DNA of 60,264 nucleotides from DATCDR01 sp036510575 (lineage in GTDB: Bacteria; Actinomycetota; Acidimicrobiia; Acidimicrobiales; Bog-793), in contig DATCDR010000016.1 in assembly GCA_036510575.1 (NCBI GenBank), positions 1 through 60,264 on the forward strand, read 5' to 3'. The first letter of the stretch is position 1. The number at the start of each line of letters is the position of its first letter. Made by a program: the position numbers and the translations under genes. Positions 60,199 to 60,264 of the stretch are shown here, piece after piece. The notes beneath the pieces were generated by a model that saw only the letters and a program-made list of their open reading frames with translations, was not told the DNA's origin and searched no databases.

Positions 60199-60264
60199 TC
60201 AAGCGGCGATGGCGATCGCCGGCGTGGTGTCGAACGCGCCGAGGACGCAGAGACGCTTGAAGTT
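60199..60264 (-). CDS. C-terminal end of a minus-strand gene entering from the right
   Basis: The last 21 codons before a TGA read 'LCVLGAFDTTPAIAIAA' at the end. Nothing more can be said about the family. A strong ribosome binding site overlaps this end for the short frame that follows. Confidence 0.3.
   Translation of the reverse strand, partial: NFKRLCVLGAFDTTPAIAIAA

Overview
The window looks like a chromosomal stretch from a moderately high-GC actinobacterium, most likely an Acidimicrobiia-type lineage (inference). The grounds are two F420-type DUF385 enzymes and an F420-type LLM oxidoreductase, SigJ/ECF41 and SigK/RskA regulation, SigF partner-switching proteins, TatA/TatC, and large secreted proteins carrying 'GYWLV..G.V..FG.A' repeats. 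GTG and TTG starts are common. There is no rRNA, tRNA, CRISPR array or prophage.

Layout. 1-0.8 kb: the 5' part of an IS110-family transposase, running off the left edge. 0.9-5.1 kb: acyl-CoA metabolism (MatB-like malonyl-CoA synthetase, F420-type LLM oxidoreductase, methylmalonyl-CoA mutase catalytic subunit). 5.2-7.7 kb: ECF41 sigma factor divergent from a carboxymuconolactone decarboxylase-like protein, then DUF385 and DUF1801 proteins. 8-9.9 kb: an orphan cytochrome b with a long C-terminal extension. 10.6-11.9 kb: toxin-antitoxin area with a decayed AbrB-type antitoxin beside a long palindrome, and an intact vapBC pair with an operator-like repeat. 12.4-15.7 kb: SQD1-like UDP-sulfoquinovose synthase, HpcH/HpaI aldolase and NHL-repeat protein. 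15.9-19 kb: two overlapping secreted beta-propeller genes. 19-21.7 kb: MetE-like methyltransferase and an L,D-transpeptidase. 21.8-24.4 kb: tatC-tatA-sigK-rskA on the minus strand. 24.8-29.4 kb: a probable metal/redox cluster (membrane cupredoxin, two tandem ferritin-like proteins of which one has a Tat signal, an internally duplicated membrane protein, a diiron ferritin-like/desaturase-like protein). 29.4-35 kb: assorted small enzymes and membrane proteins. 35-48 kb: a dispersed partner-switching network (three STAS antagonists, three HATPase-type regulators, a SpoIIE/PP2C phosphatase, a SigF-type sigma factor, a Crp-like regulator). 48-51.6 kb: a kinase-like/LPG-synthase-like membrane protein and a hemerythrin-like protein. 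52-54.5 kb: a GGDEF-EAL protein. 54.6-57.2 kb: PadR plus a DrrAB-type ABC exporter. 57.4-60.3 kb: HPF-like protein, a broken YncE-like gene, an RHH protein, DUF427 and DUF385 proteins, and an unassigned right edge.

The strongest new signal is the 35-51 kb stress-signalling block. Five sites fit the SigF promoter form (GGTT/GTTT or close, 15-16 nt spacer, GGGTA) in front of genes in this block. The RsbW-like protein translationally coupled to SigF has lost the residues expected for ATP binding. A 23-nt element with one mismatch is shared upstream of the phosphatase and one STAS gene. The second candidate system is the cupredoxin/ferritin-like cluster next to Tat genes and SigK/RskA. All assignments come from reading the sequence and protein motifs by eye; no database search was run.
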